Of a DNA stretch of 57,283 nucleotides, positions 18,838 to 27,495 are shown piece after piece. This DNA comes from Deltaproteobacteria bacterium. Its GTDB lineage: Bacteria; Desulfobacterota; Binatia; UBA9968. Positions within the stretch are counted from its first letter, which is position 1. Each line of letters starts with the position of its first letter. Below the pieces are notes generated by a model that had not been told where the DNA came from, did not search any database, and saw nothing but the letters and a program-made list of their open reading frames with translations. Made by a program: the position numbers and the translations under genes. Location: contig VGTH01000034.1 of assembly GCA_016874755.1 (NCBI GenBank), forward strand, positions 1 through 57,283. Direction: 5' to 3'.

Positions 18838-20190
18838 ATGGACGTCACCGCCAAACTCGCGCAATTCGCCGTTAATACAAGATACGATGCCCTGCCCGCG
18901 CAGGCGATCAAAACGGCCAAGGTCGCGATTCGCGATTGCCTTGGCGTCGCGCTGGCCGGCAGCAAAGAGGAAGATGCGAAAATCGCCGCGCACGTTGCGC
19001 GCGAAGAACAGGCCAAAGAAGAGACCACGGTGATCGGCAACAACTTCAAGTCATCGGCGCTCAATGCCGCCCTCGCCAACGGCACGGCGGCCCATGCCAT
19101 GGACTACGACCACAGCTTCACGTTGATGGGCCAACCCACTGCGCCGATTATTCCGGCCACGTTCGCGCTCGGCGAAGCCCTTGGCGCGAGCGGCCGGCAA
19201 ATCATCGAAGCCTATGCCATCGGCTACGAAGTGACGGCCAAGCTGGTCCACTCGCTGCGCGATTCGACCCATGAAGGTTGGCATGGGCCGTCGAGCTTGG
19301 GCGCCTTCGGCGCGGCGGCATCCTGCGCCAAGCTCCTCGGCCTCGACGAGGCGCGCACGCAGATGGCGCTCGGCATCACCGCCTCGCTGGCCAGCGGCGT
19401 GGTGGCCAACTTCGGCACCATGACCAAACCGCTCCACGTCGGCCACGGCGCGCGCAACGGCGTGCTCGCCGCCAAGCTTGCCCAAGCGGGATTTACCGCC
19501 AACAACGCGGCCATCGAACATGCGGTCGGCTATTACAACGTTCATCATGGCGGCACCCCGGTCAACGAAGCGGCCATCGGCGAGCTCGGCCGCTCGTGGG
19601 CTTTGCTCAGCGACGGCCTGCGCATCAAACCCTACCCCTGCGGCGGCTTGACCCATCAAGTCATCGATTCGATCTTGGAGTTCCGCGGCAAGCACAATCT
19701 CACGCCGGACGTGGTCGAGAGCGTCAAAGTCGACGTCGTCAAACACACCTTCGATCGCATCGCCTTTCGCGTGCCGCAAAACGGCATTCAAGGAAAATTC
19801 TGCATGCCTTACCTGGTTGCCCGCGCGTTGATCGACGGCAAGGTTTCCTTGCATGCGTTCACCGACCAAGCGGTGCGCGACCCGAAGATTTTGGCCTTCG
19901 CCGAAAAAGTTGAGATGAATCTCGACACCGCACTCAAGAAAACCGACGCCGGCGGCCGCCCCTGCCGCGTCACCGTGCAACTAAAAAATGGCCAAACCTA
20001 CACGCGCGAAGCACAGCACGCCAAAGGCAGCCCGGAATTTCCCATGAGCGAGGAAGAACTGCGCGGCAAGTTTACCGAGTGTGCCCGGGAGACAGTGAGC
20101 GATGCCACGGCGCAACAGCTGCTGGACAATATTGCACGGCTGGAGACGCTGGCGAGCGTCAAGCCAGTGTGCGAAATGCTGCGGACATAG
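18838..20190 (+). CDS. MmgE/PrpD family protein
   Basis: A 450-residue protein of the 2-methylcitrate dehydratase / cis-aconitate decarboxylase superfamily. Conserved blocks are DCLGVALAGSKEEDA, AMDYDHSF (the substrate-pocket region), GWHGPSSLGAFGAAASCAKLLG, KPLHVGHGARNGVLAA and KPYPCGGLTHQVID. GGGAGG lies a few bases before the ATG. It follows a TctC-like binding protein, a frequent pairing in degraders of organic acids. Whether the substrate is methylcitrate is uncertain, as prpB and prpC are absent. Confidence 0.9.
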   Translation: MDVTAKLAQFAVNTRYDALPAQAIKTAKVAIRDCLGVALAGSKEEDAKIAAHVAREEQAKEETTVIGNNFKSSALNAALANGTAAHAMDYDHSFTLMGQPTAPIIPATFALGEALGASGRQIIEAYAIGYEVTAKLVHSLRDSTHEGWHGPSSLGAFGAAASCAKLLGLDEARTQMALGITASLASGVVANFGTMTKPLHVGHGARNGVLAAKLAQAGFTANNAAIEHAVGYYNVHHGGTPVNEAAIGELGRSWALLSDGLRIKPYPCGGLTHQVIDSILEFRGKHNLTPDVVESVKVDVVKHTFDRIAFRVPQNGIQGKFCMPYLVARALIDGKVSLHAFTDQAVRDPKILAFAEKVEMNLDTALKKTDAGGRPCRVTVQLKNGQTYTREAQHAKGSPEFPMSEEELRGKFTECARETVSDATAQQLLDNIARLETLASVKPVCEMLRT

Positions 20191-20226
20191 ATCATAGCTC
20201 AGATGATGCCACAAGGACGGAGCGGA

Positions 20227-20505
20227 ACTTACATTGTCCGATTTAGTAAGGCCGCCGCGCAGCGTGTCTTCGCCAAATATATGCGCACCAACGATCCCCA
20301 AGTCTTGGAGACTTCTTACGCGAACTACGTCAAGACAATTCCGCGCAAGCCGGGCTTCACGCCGAAGGGAATTCAGTTCATGCTCGACATGTTGGCGCCA
20401 CAGATGCCGCAGGCGAAGACAGCCAAAGTGGCGCAATTCATGGAACCGAGCCTAGTGAACGAGCTCGAAAAAGAAGGCTTCTTCGTCGAGATGGCCAAGC
20501 GCTAC
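20227..20505 (+). pseudogene. C-terminal fragment of an NMT1/THI5-like solute-binding protein
   Basis: The frame open from 20203 to 20745 contains family sequence only in the middle: AAAQRVFAKYMRTNDPQVLE, then YVKTIPRKPGFTPKGIQFML and VNELEKEGFF. This is the C-terminal third of ABC-type SsuA/NMT1-like binding proteins. No signal peptide or N-terminal lobe precedes it; the fragment begins 40 bp after the MmgE/PrpD stop. The remaining frame runs through a repeat and antisense to the end of murJ, which is not expected to be coding. Confidence 0.68.
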
Positions 20506-20556
20506 CCAGAGCGCTGGCCTCATAGGCTGCCAAAAACTCCTACGGATGCTTCGATT

Positions 20557-20627
20557 CAGCATGAACGGATTCTTCCTAACGGCTTCAACCTCCCGTCCCA
20601 TCGTCCTGAGCTCAGTCGCAGGGCTCC
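20557..20627. repeat. Second copy of the CAGCATGAACGGA repeat
   Basis: Shares CAGCATGAACGGA and, downstream, TCGTCCTGAGC with 7189-7263, diverged between them. It lies between the binding-protein fragment and murJ. Confidence 0.5.
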
Positions 20628-20648
20628 ACAGAGTTTTTCCGCCGTCCG

Positions 20649-22289
20649 CTATTTTTTGCGCTTAAGCCGCCGCAGCACGCGGCCGCCGATCGCCTGCGCT
20701 GCTTCATCGAGCTCGGAAATTTTCAGCGCCCGGCAGGAAAAATAGAAAGCCACGGTCGCCAGGCCGATGGCGCCGAGCACTTGGACCAGGCGCGCCGCCA
20801 AGCGCGGCAGCGCCAGCTCGCCAAGGGCCGTGCTCGCCAGCCAAGCGACCACGCCCATGACCACGCTCGCTGCGACGATGCGCAGCCCCTTCGCCAGGAG
20901 CTCGCCGCCGCCGAGATGCCTCAGCCGGCGGCGTAGCAAAATCGCCAACAACAGAAAATTGACCAGTGCCACCGCCGAGGTCGACAGCGCCAAACCGACA
21001 TGGCCGAAGCGCTGGACCAACAGTGAATTCATCACATAGTTCACCACGATCGATCCCAGGCTAATGAGCATCGGCGTGCGCGCGTCGCCGAGCGCGTAGA
21101 ATGCCGGCGACAAAACTTTTACCGCGGCGTAACCGGCGAGCCCGACGGCATAGGCCGCCAAGGCGTTGCCGGATTGCACGGTATCAAACGCGGTGAACTT
21201 GCCGTGCTCGAAGATCAGCGCAACGATCGGCTTGCCGAGAATCGCCAGACCGAGAGCGGAGGGAATACACAGCACGAAAATCAACACCAGCGCGTGAGTC
21301 AAAGTCTTGCGAAAGTCATCGTGGTCGTCGCGCGCCGTGCTGCGCGAAAGCTGCGGCAACGCCGCCGTGGCCACCGCGACCCCGAAGACGCCGATGGGAA
21401 ATTGCATGAAGCGAAACGCATAGTTCAGCCACGAGACCGGACCGTTCATCACCGCCCCGGTAGCCGGGTCAACGATGGCGGAGGCAAAATTGGTGTTGAC
21501 GAACACATTGATCTGCACCGCCGCCGTGCCGATGACGGCCGGTCCCATCAAGCCGATCACTTGCCGCACGCCCGGATCGCTGAATTGAAACGCCGGCCGG
21601 TAGCGAAAGCCCGCGCGCCACAGACTCGGCCACTGCACCGCCAACTGTAAGAAACCCCCGAGCAACGTGCCGCACGCCATGCCGGCAATCGGGCTCAGGC
21701 CGATATAAGGGCCAAGCACAAAGCCCAGACCTAGACCACCGACAATCGAGCCGATGTTGAAAAACGCCGACGCCAGCGCCGGCACGCCAAAGACATTGAC
21801 GGCGTTCAGCACGCCCATCGCTTGGGCGGCCAGCGCGACCATCAAGAGAAACGGAATCATCACCCGCGTCAGCGTAATCGTCAGCTCGGCTTTGCCGGGT
21901 ATCGCGAAAAAACCCGGCGCGAGAATGTGCACGATGGTCGGCGCGTACCACCATGCCGCGATCGAGATTAGCGCGATCACCAGCACGATCAGCGTGGCGA
22001 CGCGATGAAACAACTGCACCGCCGCGGCCTTGCCGCGGGTTTCCAAGGTTTGCGAAAAAGTCGTGACAAACGCTGAAGAGAGCGCGCCTTCGGCAAACAG
22101 ATCGCGCAGCAGATTGGGAATGCGAAAGGCGGTGAGAAAGGCGTCGTACTGAAGCCCGGCGCCAAAGAAGATCGCAAAGACCTGGTCGCGCACCAAGCCC
22201 AAGACGCGGCTGGTCATCACCGCGAGGCTGACGATGCCCGCGTGGCGCGCGACGTTGGCGCGCGCTTGCTCCGAAGATTCCTGGTTCAT
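20649..22289 (-). CDS. murJ: Lipid II flippase MurJ (MviN)
   Basis: A 546-residue inner-membrane protein with about 14 hydrophobic helices, moving lipid II across the membrane for peptidoglycan synthesis. The N-terminus SLAVMTSRVLGLVRDQVFA is the MurJ/MviN signature (SRVLGxxRD), followed by DAFLTAFRIPNLLRDLFAEG with the functionally important Arg residues and AFVTTF. The LSPAFYALGDARTP segment is also diagnostic. Length is normal. The first ATG gives a sensible N-terminus. It is flanked by accessory genes on the other strand, with no cell-wall gene near. Confidence 0.95.
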   Translation of the reverse strand: MNQESSEQARANVARHAGIVSLAVMTSRVLGLVRDQVFAIFFGAGLQYDAFLTAFRIPNLLRDLFAEGALSSAFVTTFSQTLETRGKAAAVQLFHRVATLIVLVIALISIAAWWYAPTIVHILAPGFFAIPGKAELTITLTRVMIPFLLMVALAAQAMGVLNAVNVFGVPALASAFFNIGSIVGGLGLGFVLGPYIGLSPIAGMACGTLLGGFLQLAVQWPSLWRAGFRYRPAFQFSDPGVRQVIGLMGPAVIGTAAVQINVFVNTNFASAIVDPATGAVMNGPVSWLNYAFRFMQFPIGVFGVAVATAALPQLSRSTARDDHDDFRKTLTHALVLIFVLCIPSALGLAILGKPIVALIFEHGKFTAFDTVQSGNALAAYAVGLAGYAAVKVLSPAFYALGDARTPMLISLGSIVVNYVMNSLLVQRFGHVGLALSTSAVALVNFLLLAILLRRRLRHLGGGELLAKGLRIVAASVVMGVVAWLASTALGELALPRLAARLVQVLGAIGLATVAFYFSCRALKISELDEAAQAIGGRVLRRLKRKK

Positions 22290-22901
22290 TCTTATGGAGA
22301 GCTACTTTTTAAGGGTTAGCACGAAAAGCCCTGCCCGTCGACGCAGACGAGCAACAGCTAACGACATTGTAAACTTGCTGAACAGACTGCTCGTCGGCGG
22401 TCCGCCGTGCCCCTTCCCGACGACTCTTTTTTGCTACTGCGTTGACCATTCCCTCCCAAACCATTCGGTCGATGCGACTTCACTCATTCTTTGGCGAGTC
22501 GCCCATTACGCATAGCGAGCGATTTGTATAGGTCGCTTACATTTGAGATAAGCTCAATTAAGCGTTCGATCTAGCGCCATTTTTTATTTCTCGCAAACCA
22601 CCCCGCAACAGTGGTTGTCAATCAGATTTACACTTCTCATCCCTGCCAACGATCTAAATCGTCTGAATGTCAATGTTTTGTTTTTGGCCTCGCGATTGCT
22701 CTTAGACCGGGCAAGCCGTTCGACATGAGCGGCGGTGACTCAATACTACATGGGTGATTGTGCCGATCCCCTCCCCTACCGAGTTCCTTCTGCGGCACTG
22801 GCTATGCGTTGCGGCTCGACTCCTGTCTGAACCGAAAACGCAAACGAGACACTGCCCTGTTTCGTGCCAGGAAGGAGCCCTACCCTCTCTTCCGAAAACA
22901 G
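22290..22901. other. Gene-free intergenic region with lower GC
   Basis: About 610 bp upstream of murJ. By eye it is richer in A and T than its surroundings and holds no ORF with family features. Small palindromes such as GGCGAGTCGCC and a minus-strand TTGACA near 22672 occur, but I cannot assign a promoter or RNA. No tRNA fold was found. Confidence 0.5.
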
Positions 22902-23047
22902 CCGTTCCAATCGTTCAAACCATTCCAGCCGTTCATGCCGCCAGACACTCGCACATTGCATAGCCAAATCTTACGTGCACAGAATTGCCCCAAGTGCTCA
23001 CGGTTTGAACGGCTTGAACGGAACGCTGTGATTGAACGGTTTGAACT
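22902..23047. repeat. GTTCnAACC repeat block in both orientations
   Basis: The left part contains CCGTTCCAATCGTTCAAACC and GCCGTTCATG; the right part contains CGGTTTGAACGGCTTGAACG, GAACG and TTGAACGGTTTGAAC, roughly the reverse complement. About 60 bp separate the arms. The right end is 29 bp from the MFS start. Confidence 0.6.
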
Positions 23048-23075
23048 AATAGAGGTTTTCCCATAACTCGTTAAT

Positions 23076-24371
23076 GTGGCAGTTTCGTCGGTCGCGCACC
23101 AAACATCTCACCCGAGATTCTTTTACGGTTGGTACATCGTCGGTGTCGGCATTCTCGTTAACATCGCCGGCACCTTCGCCTTTTCCAGCACGTTGAGCAT
23201 TTTTCTCAAGCCGATCACCGAGGAGCTCGGCGTTTCGCGCGGCGCATTTTCGCTGATCCGCACTTTTGAAATCGGCGTCGCCGCCTTCGTCGTGCCGCTG
23301 CTCGGCCCGTGGATCGATCGCCACGGCGGCCGCGGCGTGCTCGTGCTCGGCGTGTTGATGGAAGGCGCCGGTATGCTGCTGTCGAGCCTGGTGCAGGAGT
23401 TCTGGCAGTTTGTCCTGGTGCGCTGCTCGCTGGTGATCGCCGGCGAAGCGCTGCTCGGCTCGCTGGTCATCAACGTCACCATCGCGCAGTGGTTCGTGCG
23501 CAAGCGCGGCCGCGCCATAGGCATCGCCAACCTCGGCACCGGGATCGCCAAGCTCAGTATTCCGATCGCCGCGGCATCGCTCTTCGTGCTGGTCGGTTGG
23601 CGCTCTACCTGGGCGATCTTTGGCATCGTCGCGCCGTTGCTGGTGGTCGCACCGGCGCTGATCTTCATGCGCCGGCGGCCGGAAGACATGGGCCTGCGCC
23701 CCGACGGCGATCCGCCCACTGCGCCCCACAACCAGACCAAGATCGGTTCCGATGCGCGATCGTCCAGAACCGAGCGAGTATCGAATGAAAGAACTTGGAC
23801 GCGCGCGCAAGCAGCGCGTCTACCAACTTTCTGGGTGCTCGTCATCACCTTTGGCATCGCCAGCGTCGGCATTGCCGGGCTCAATCTGCACATTTTTTCG
23901 TATATTACGGACGTCGGCTACTCGCCGGTGGTGGCGGCGTCTTTCATGAGTACGATCGCCTTCACCCAGTTGGGCTCGACGCTGGTTTGGGGCTGGCTCG
24001 CCGACAAGTTCGATATTCGCAAAGTCTCCTGCGCGCAGTTTTTAATACAGGGCACCGGACTGATCATCGCGATCACCAGCCGGCAAACTTATCTCACCTA
24101 CGTCGGTTTTTTTCTCTACGGCACCGGTTTGGCGGGCAGTTTCGTTTTGCGCGAAGTTATCTGGGCCAACTTCTTCGGCCGCGCCTCGCTCGGCACGGTG
24201 CGCGGCCTATCGCTGTTTTTCTCCCACTTGTTCGCCGCCAGCGGCGCGCCGTTTTTCGGTTTTCTCCACGACCGCACCGGCAGCTACGATCTATCGTTTA
24301 CGATTTTTACCTGCGCGCTGTTTACGTCGGCGTTTCTCGTCCTGTTAGCACGAAGACCGGTGCGTGCGTGA
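23076..24371 (+). CDS. MFS transporter
   Basis: A 431-residue protein with about twelve membrane segments. RFFYGWYIVGVGILVN begins helix 1, GPWIDRHGGRGVLVLG is the loop 2-3 signature, and FMRRRPEDMGLRPDGD is the central cytoplasmic loop, closely like RRSPESMGLLPDGD in the MFS protein at 11082. The two are probably paralogues of the monocarboxylate/oxalate-formate-type group. GTG at 23076 is used. The Rieske oxygenase gene follows on the same strand after about 68 bp, so the transporter may bring in its aromatic or carboxylate substrate. Confidence 0.85.
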   Translation: MAVSSVAHQTSHPRFFYGWYIVGVGILVNIAGTFAFSSTLSIFLKPITEELGVSRGAFSLIRTFEIGVAAFVVPLLGPWIDRHGGRGVLVLGVLMEGAGMLLSSLVQEFWQFVLVRCSLVIAGEALLGSLVINVTIAQWFVRKRGRAIGIANLGTGIAKLSIPIAAASLFVLVGWRSTWAIFGIVAPLLVVAPALIFMRRRPEDMGLRPDGDPPTAPHNQTKIGSDARSSRTERVSNERTWTRAQAARLPTFWVLVITFGIASVGIAGLNLHIFSYITDVGYSPVVAASFMSTIAFTQLGSTLVWGWLADKFDIRKVSCAQFLIQGTGLIIAITSRQTYLTYVGFFLYGTGLAGSFVLREVIWANFFGRASLGTVRGLSLFFSHLFAASGAPFFGFLHDRTGSYDLSFTIFTCALFTSAFLVLLARRPVRA

Positions 24372-24439
24372 TCGAGCGCTAGCCGTGACGCTTGCGCTGT
24401 GGCATACTCCGGGCCACTCAATCTACGGAGACATCTGTC

Positions 24440-25555
24440 ATGCTGACCGTCGAAGAAAACGAACGACTCACCCGCGTCGGTCCCGGCACTCCTGCTGGCG
24501 AAATGCTACGCCGTTACTGGTGGCCCACCGGGTTTTCTGAGGAGATCAAAGCTAAAGACCGCCCCAAACGTGTGCAACTGCTCAACGAGGATCTCATCCT
24601 GTTTCGCAACGGCGCAGGGCAAGTCGGGCTGCTCGGCATTCGCTGCGCGCACCGTGGCACCTCGCTCGAATTCGGCCGGGTCGAAGACAAAGGCTTGCGT
24701 TGCTGTTATCACGGCTGGCTTTATGCGCCCGACGGCAGATGTCTGGACCAGCCGGCGGAGCCGGAAGGCAGCACGTTTCACGAACGGGTGCGGCAAAAGT
24801 GGTATCCCGCCGAAGAACTCGGCGGCCTGATTTTTACCTATCTCGGCCCGCAGCCGGCGCCGCTCCTGCCGCGCTACGACTTGCTGGTCCGTCAAGATGG
24901 CGCCCGCGTCGTCGGCGCCGGCGAAGAGTATTGCAACTGGCTGCAGCGCGCCGAAAATTCCGTCGACCAATCGCATTTGACCGTGCTGCACGCGAGCGTC
25001 TATCCGCACCTGGCGCTCAAGCGCCCCAAACTCGATTGGCAGAAAACTTGGTACGGCATCCGCATCGAAACCCAGATCTCGTCGGCCGGCGCCCCGAAGA
25101 TTTCCCACTGGCTATTTCCCGCGCACACCCGTCACACCACAGCGCGCAAGGGCGAAAAACCCGATCACGCGCTGCGTTTCCGGGTGCCGACCAACGACAC
25201 CAAGACCACCACCGTGTGGGTTAAGTTCTATCCGCAAGACCCCCCGGGTCTCACCACCAAAGGGCTCAAGAAGCGCGAGCCGGGCATTTACAACCGCATC
25301 GACGATGATTGGTGGGGCATCCCCTCGCACGAGCAGGATACTGTTGCTCAGGAAAGTCAGGGCGATATTTTCGACCGCTCCCAAGAACACCTCGGCGCGT
25401 CTGACCGCGGCTTGATCATGATGCGCGAAATCATGAATGACTCCATCGACGGCATCAAGCTCGGCAAAGATCCTGTGGGCGTCATCCGCGATCCGTCGCA
25501 AAATGAGATGATCACTTTCGATGCCAGCATGGCGGAAATCGACGCATTGGGTTAA
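24440..25555 (+). CDS. Rieske non-heme iron oxygenase, large subunit
   Basis: A 371-residue aromatic-ring hydroxylating or O-demethylating oxygenase. The Rieske centre is CAHRG (C69, H71) with CCYHGW (C88, H91). The mononuclear iron site is ENSVDQSHLTVLH, matching D-x2-H-x4-H. The family resembles phthalate/vanillate-type monomeric oxygenases, in which a separate reductase supplies electrons; none is nearby. GGAG lies about 8 nt before this ATG; an upstream in-frame start would add 16 residues. The substrate is unknown. Confidence 0.9.
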   Translation: MLTVEENERLTRVGPGTPAGEMLRRYWWPTGFSEEIKAKDRPKRVQLLNEDLILFRNGAGQVGLLGIRCAHRGTSLEFGRVEDKGLRCCYHGWLYAPDGRCLDQPAEPEGSTFHERVRQKWYPAEELGGLIFTYLGPQPAPLLPRYDLLVRQDGARVVGAGEEYCNWLQRAENSVDQSHLTVLHASVYPHLALKRPKLDWQKTWYGIRIETQISSAGAPKISHWLFPAHTRHTTARKGEKPDHALRFRVPTNDTKTTTVWVKFYPQDPPGLTTKGLKKREPGIYNRIDDDWWGIPSHEQDTVAQESQGDIFDRSQEHLGASDRGLIMMREIMNDSIDGIKLGKDPVGVIRDPSQNEMITFDASMAEIDALG

Positions 25556-25661
25556 CCGCGGCAATATTGAGAACCCTCGCGCGTTACGAAAGTCGCGTTT
25601 CAGGCACCACGGACGGGCACCATGTTTTTGCGCAGCTTCGGGCAACAAGGAGCATGGCACA

Positions 25662-25946
25662 ATGAAACATACCATCTCGATCCTAATTGCCTGGATTTTA
25701 TGGATTCACACCCAAGCGCCCAAAACCGATAGTTGGACGCAGATCAGCGGCTTTGTCGGAGAAAAGCAGTGCATTGAAAACCTCGACGAAAAGCTTGGCA
25801 CTTGGAAGGCCTTCAAAGACGCGCGCTTTAACGGCAACTCGGTAACTTTTGCAGGCAGCAAAACCACCGTGACTTATCTGTGCCTGCCAGAGAATGAAGC
25901 ACCGCGCAAAGCTGAAGCGAGAAAGCGTCCGCCGGCAAAAAGATAA
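25662..25946 (+). CDS. Small secreted protein of unknown function
   Basis: A 94-residue protein not recognised. Residues 1-19 (MKHTISILIAWILWIHTQA) look like a signal peptide. The mature part has two cysteines (in EKQCIEN and TYLCLPE) that could form a disulfide, and a basic tail (RKRPPAKR). AAGGAG lies about 9 nt before the ATG, favouring this start over a longer frame. It follows the Rieske gene by about 100 bp. Confidence 0.6.
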   Translation: MKHTISILIAWILWIHTQAPKTDSWTQISGFVGEKQCIENLDEKLGTWKAFKDARFNGNSVTFAGSKTTVTYLCLPENEAPRKAEARKRPPAKR

Positions 25947-25959
25947 TCAAAGGAAATTC

Positions 25960-26154
25960 ATGTTGCTATCAACAGTCGTTCGCTCATGCCTCATCATCAC
26001 GCTGCTTGCCGTATCCCACCGTCGTGCAAGCGCGGCGCGAGGGTTTCCGCGAAATGCTCGACATCGCGTCCCTAGGCATGCCCTACGCGTCCTCGGGAAT
26101 CGGCGTCCTGCAACAAACAATGACGGCCTACCTCGCCACAAGTGCGAGTGAATG
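25960..26154 (+). pseudogene. Collapsed solute-binding protein gene
   Basis: It begins with AGGAAATTC then ATG and a signal-peptide-like MLLSTVVRSCLIITLLAVSH. A change of frame follows, and the other frame reads EGFREMLDIASLGMPYASSG and IGVLQQTMTAYLATSASE before TGA. The second part resembles an internal segment of NMT1-like ABC binding proteins (FR.L.D.A.L.IPY.S.G). The signal peptide is thus joined directly to a middle fragment and both lobes are lost. Confidence 0.5.
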
Positions 26155-26200
26155 AACGCTAGCTCGCCGCTGAGCGGCTTCTCATCGCAACTACCCTCAT

Positions 26201-27217
26201 TCACGGGACGATGGCACTCGCGCTGGCGCTGCTGCCGTCGGAAAATTGCGCGGTGAGTGTAAAGACCACCCCGCTTGAATACATCCGCTGGTGATAATCG
26301 GCGGCGAATAACTTGAGCGTGCTGACCTCGGCAGCGGAGTTACCGAGCGAATCGTCCGAAGCATTGATCAAAGCCGCATCCAAACCAGTGGCAACGCCGA
26401 GGGCCCAAAATATATCCGGCGCCTCGGTGTTCCAGACGCCGCCGAGGTTGTTGGTGAGATAAAGGCGCGTGATCGCGCGCGCACCGCTGCCTGGATTTAA
26501 CTTCATGGTGAACACGCCATCCGATTGGCCATCCGCATGTAAGGCAAACTCCGCCTGGCCCACTCGATCTCTCAGCCGGCCGTCGTAGCTCAACGAAATC
26601 GGCGGCGGCGCGGCCGCCGAAGCAATCGTCGCGTCGGCGCTGGCCGTGTTGCCATCGGCGAAAGTAGCCGTTAGCCTAAATGCGGTCCCGGCGAAATACA
26701 TGCTATCCTTGGAGTCGGCCGCGAATATTTTGAAGCTACTGCCGTCGCTCACCGCCAAAGTCATGCTGTCGTCACTGCGGTTCATCAGCGCACTATCCAG
26801 ACTACTCGCCACACCCAAAGACCAATAGCCGTCCTGGCTATAAGTATTCCACACGCCGCCAGATGTATTGGTCAACTGGAGGCCGGTGATCGCGCGCGCG
26901 CCGCAGGAGCAATTGCCGCTGCTGGCCTGATACCAGGTCTTGACCACACGAATATCGACATGGTCGGCTGGGATGGTGCCCGGCCCGACAAGCGCGGTCG
27001 TGTGAATTCGAATTTCGTTCAGGTTTTCGCCGGCGCGCAGCACGAACGTCGCCGGGTCGAATTTGCCGGATGCGGTATTTATCGCGATCGCATAGCCTTC
27101 GGCGCCGGGAAGAGGCCAGGTCGTGTCAATGACTTGGTATTGTTTGGTCGGCACCGCCAGCGGGTAGATACGCAGGAAAGCGCCCGCATTGCCAGCGAAT
27201 AACGACCCCGGAAGCAA
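26201..27217 (-). CDS. Secreted protein with two tandem copies of an unrecognised domain
   Basis: The open frame has a TTG start at 27217. Two ~90-residue repeats are obvious: ARAITGLQLTNTSGGVWNT ... FADGNTASADATI and ARAITRLYLTNNLGGVWNT ... FSDGSSASASAIV. Each has LGVA.(S/T).LD.AL.N.SDDS and lies in the C-terminal two thirds. I do not recognise the domain. Upstream in the same frame a full signal peptide is encoded (RRSFFIAWFFAILLPGSLFA), but the only ATG for it, at 27295, is followed at codon 3 by TAG (27287-27289). The gene is therefore either read from the TTG without its signal peptide, or broken by one amber codon. Confidence 0.65.
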   Translation of the reverse strand: MLPGSLFAGNAGAFLRIYPLAVPTKQYQVIDTTWPLPGAEGYAIAINTASGKFDPATFVLRAGENLNEIRIHTTALVGPGTIPADHVDIRVVKTWYQASSGNCSCGARAITGLQLTNTSGGVWNTYSQDGYWSLGVASSLDSALMNRSDDSMTLAVSDGSSFKIFAADSKDSMYFAGTAFRLTATFADGNTASADATIASAAAPPPISLSYDGRLRDRVGQAEFALHADGQSDGVFTMKLNPGSGARAITRLYLTNNLGGVWNTEAPDIFWALGVATGLDAALINASDDSLGNSAAEVSTLKLFAADYHQRMYSSGVVFTLTAQFSDGSSASASAIVP

Positions 27218-27495
27218 GATGGCAAAAAACCACGCTATGAAAAACGACCTGCGATCTAAACGACTAGAACGATGATTGCTCGATTCCTATGGCATGATCT
27301 AACCGACTCCATTTGCGACCTAGATTAACTTAACGGACATCGCTGAGGGAGCAGGAAATATGCCACATGGATGTTTCGATTGTGCTGTCCAGCTCGAATA
27401 AATTATCGCAGCGAAACGGCACTTGAAGAGACTGCGTGCCCAAAAGTGCAGGAGATCGACTACAGCGCCGCCGTAGGCGAGGTGCCACCCACCTG

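Noticed and set aside
22290-22760. Possible tRNA or small RNA in the AT-richer gap before murJ (for example GTTCGATCTAGC near 22565)
   Set aside because: No acceptor stem, anticodon arm or T-arm of correct spacing could be drawn, and no terminator follows.
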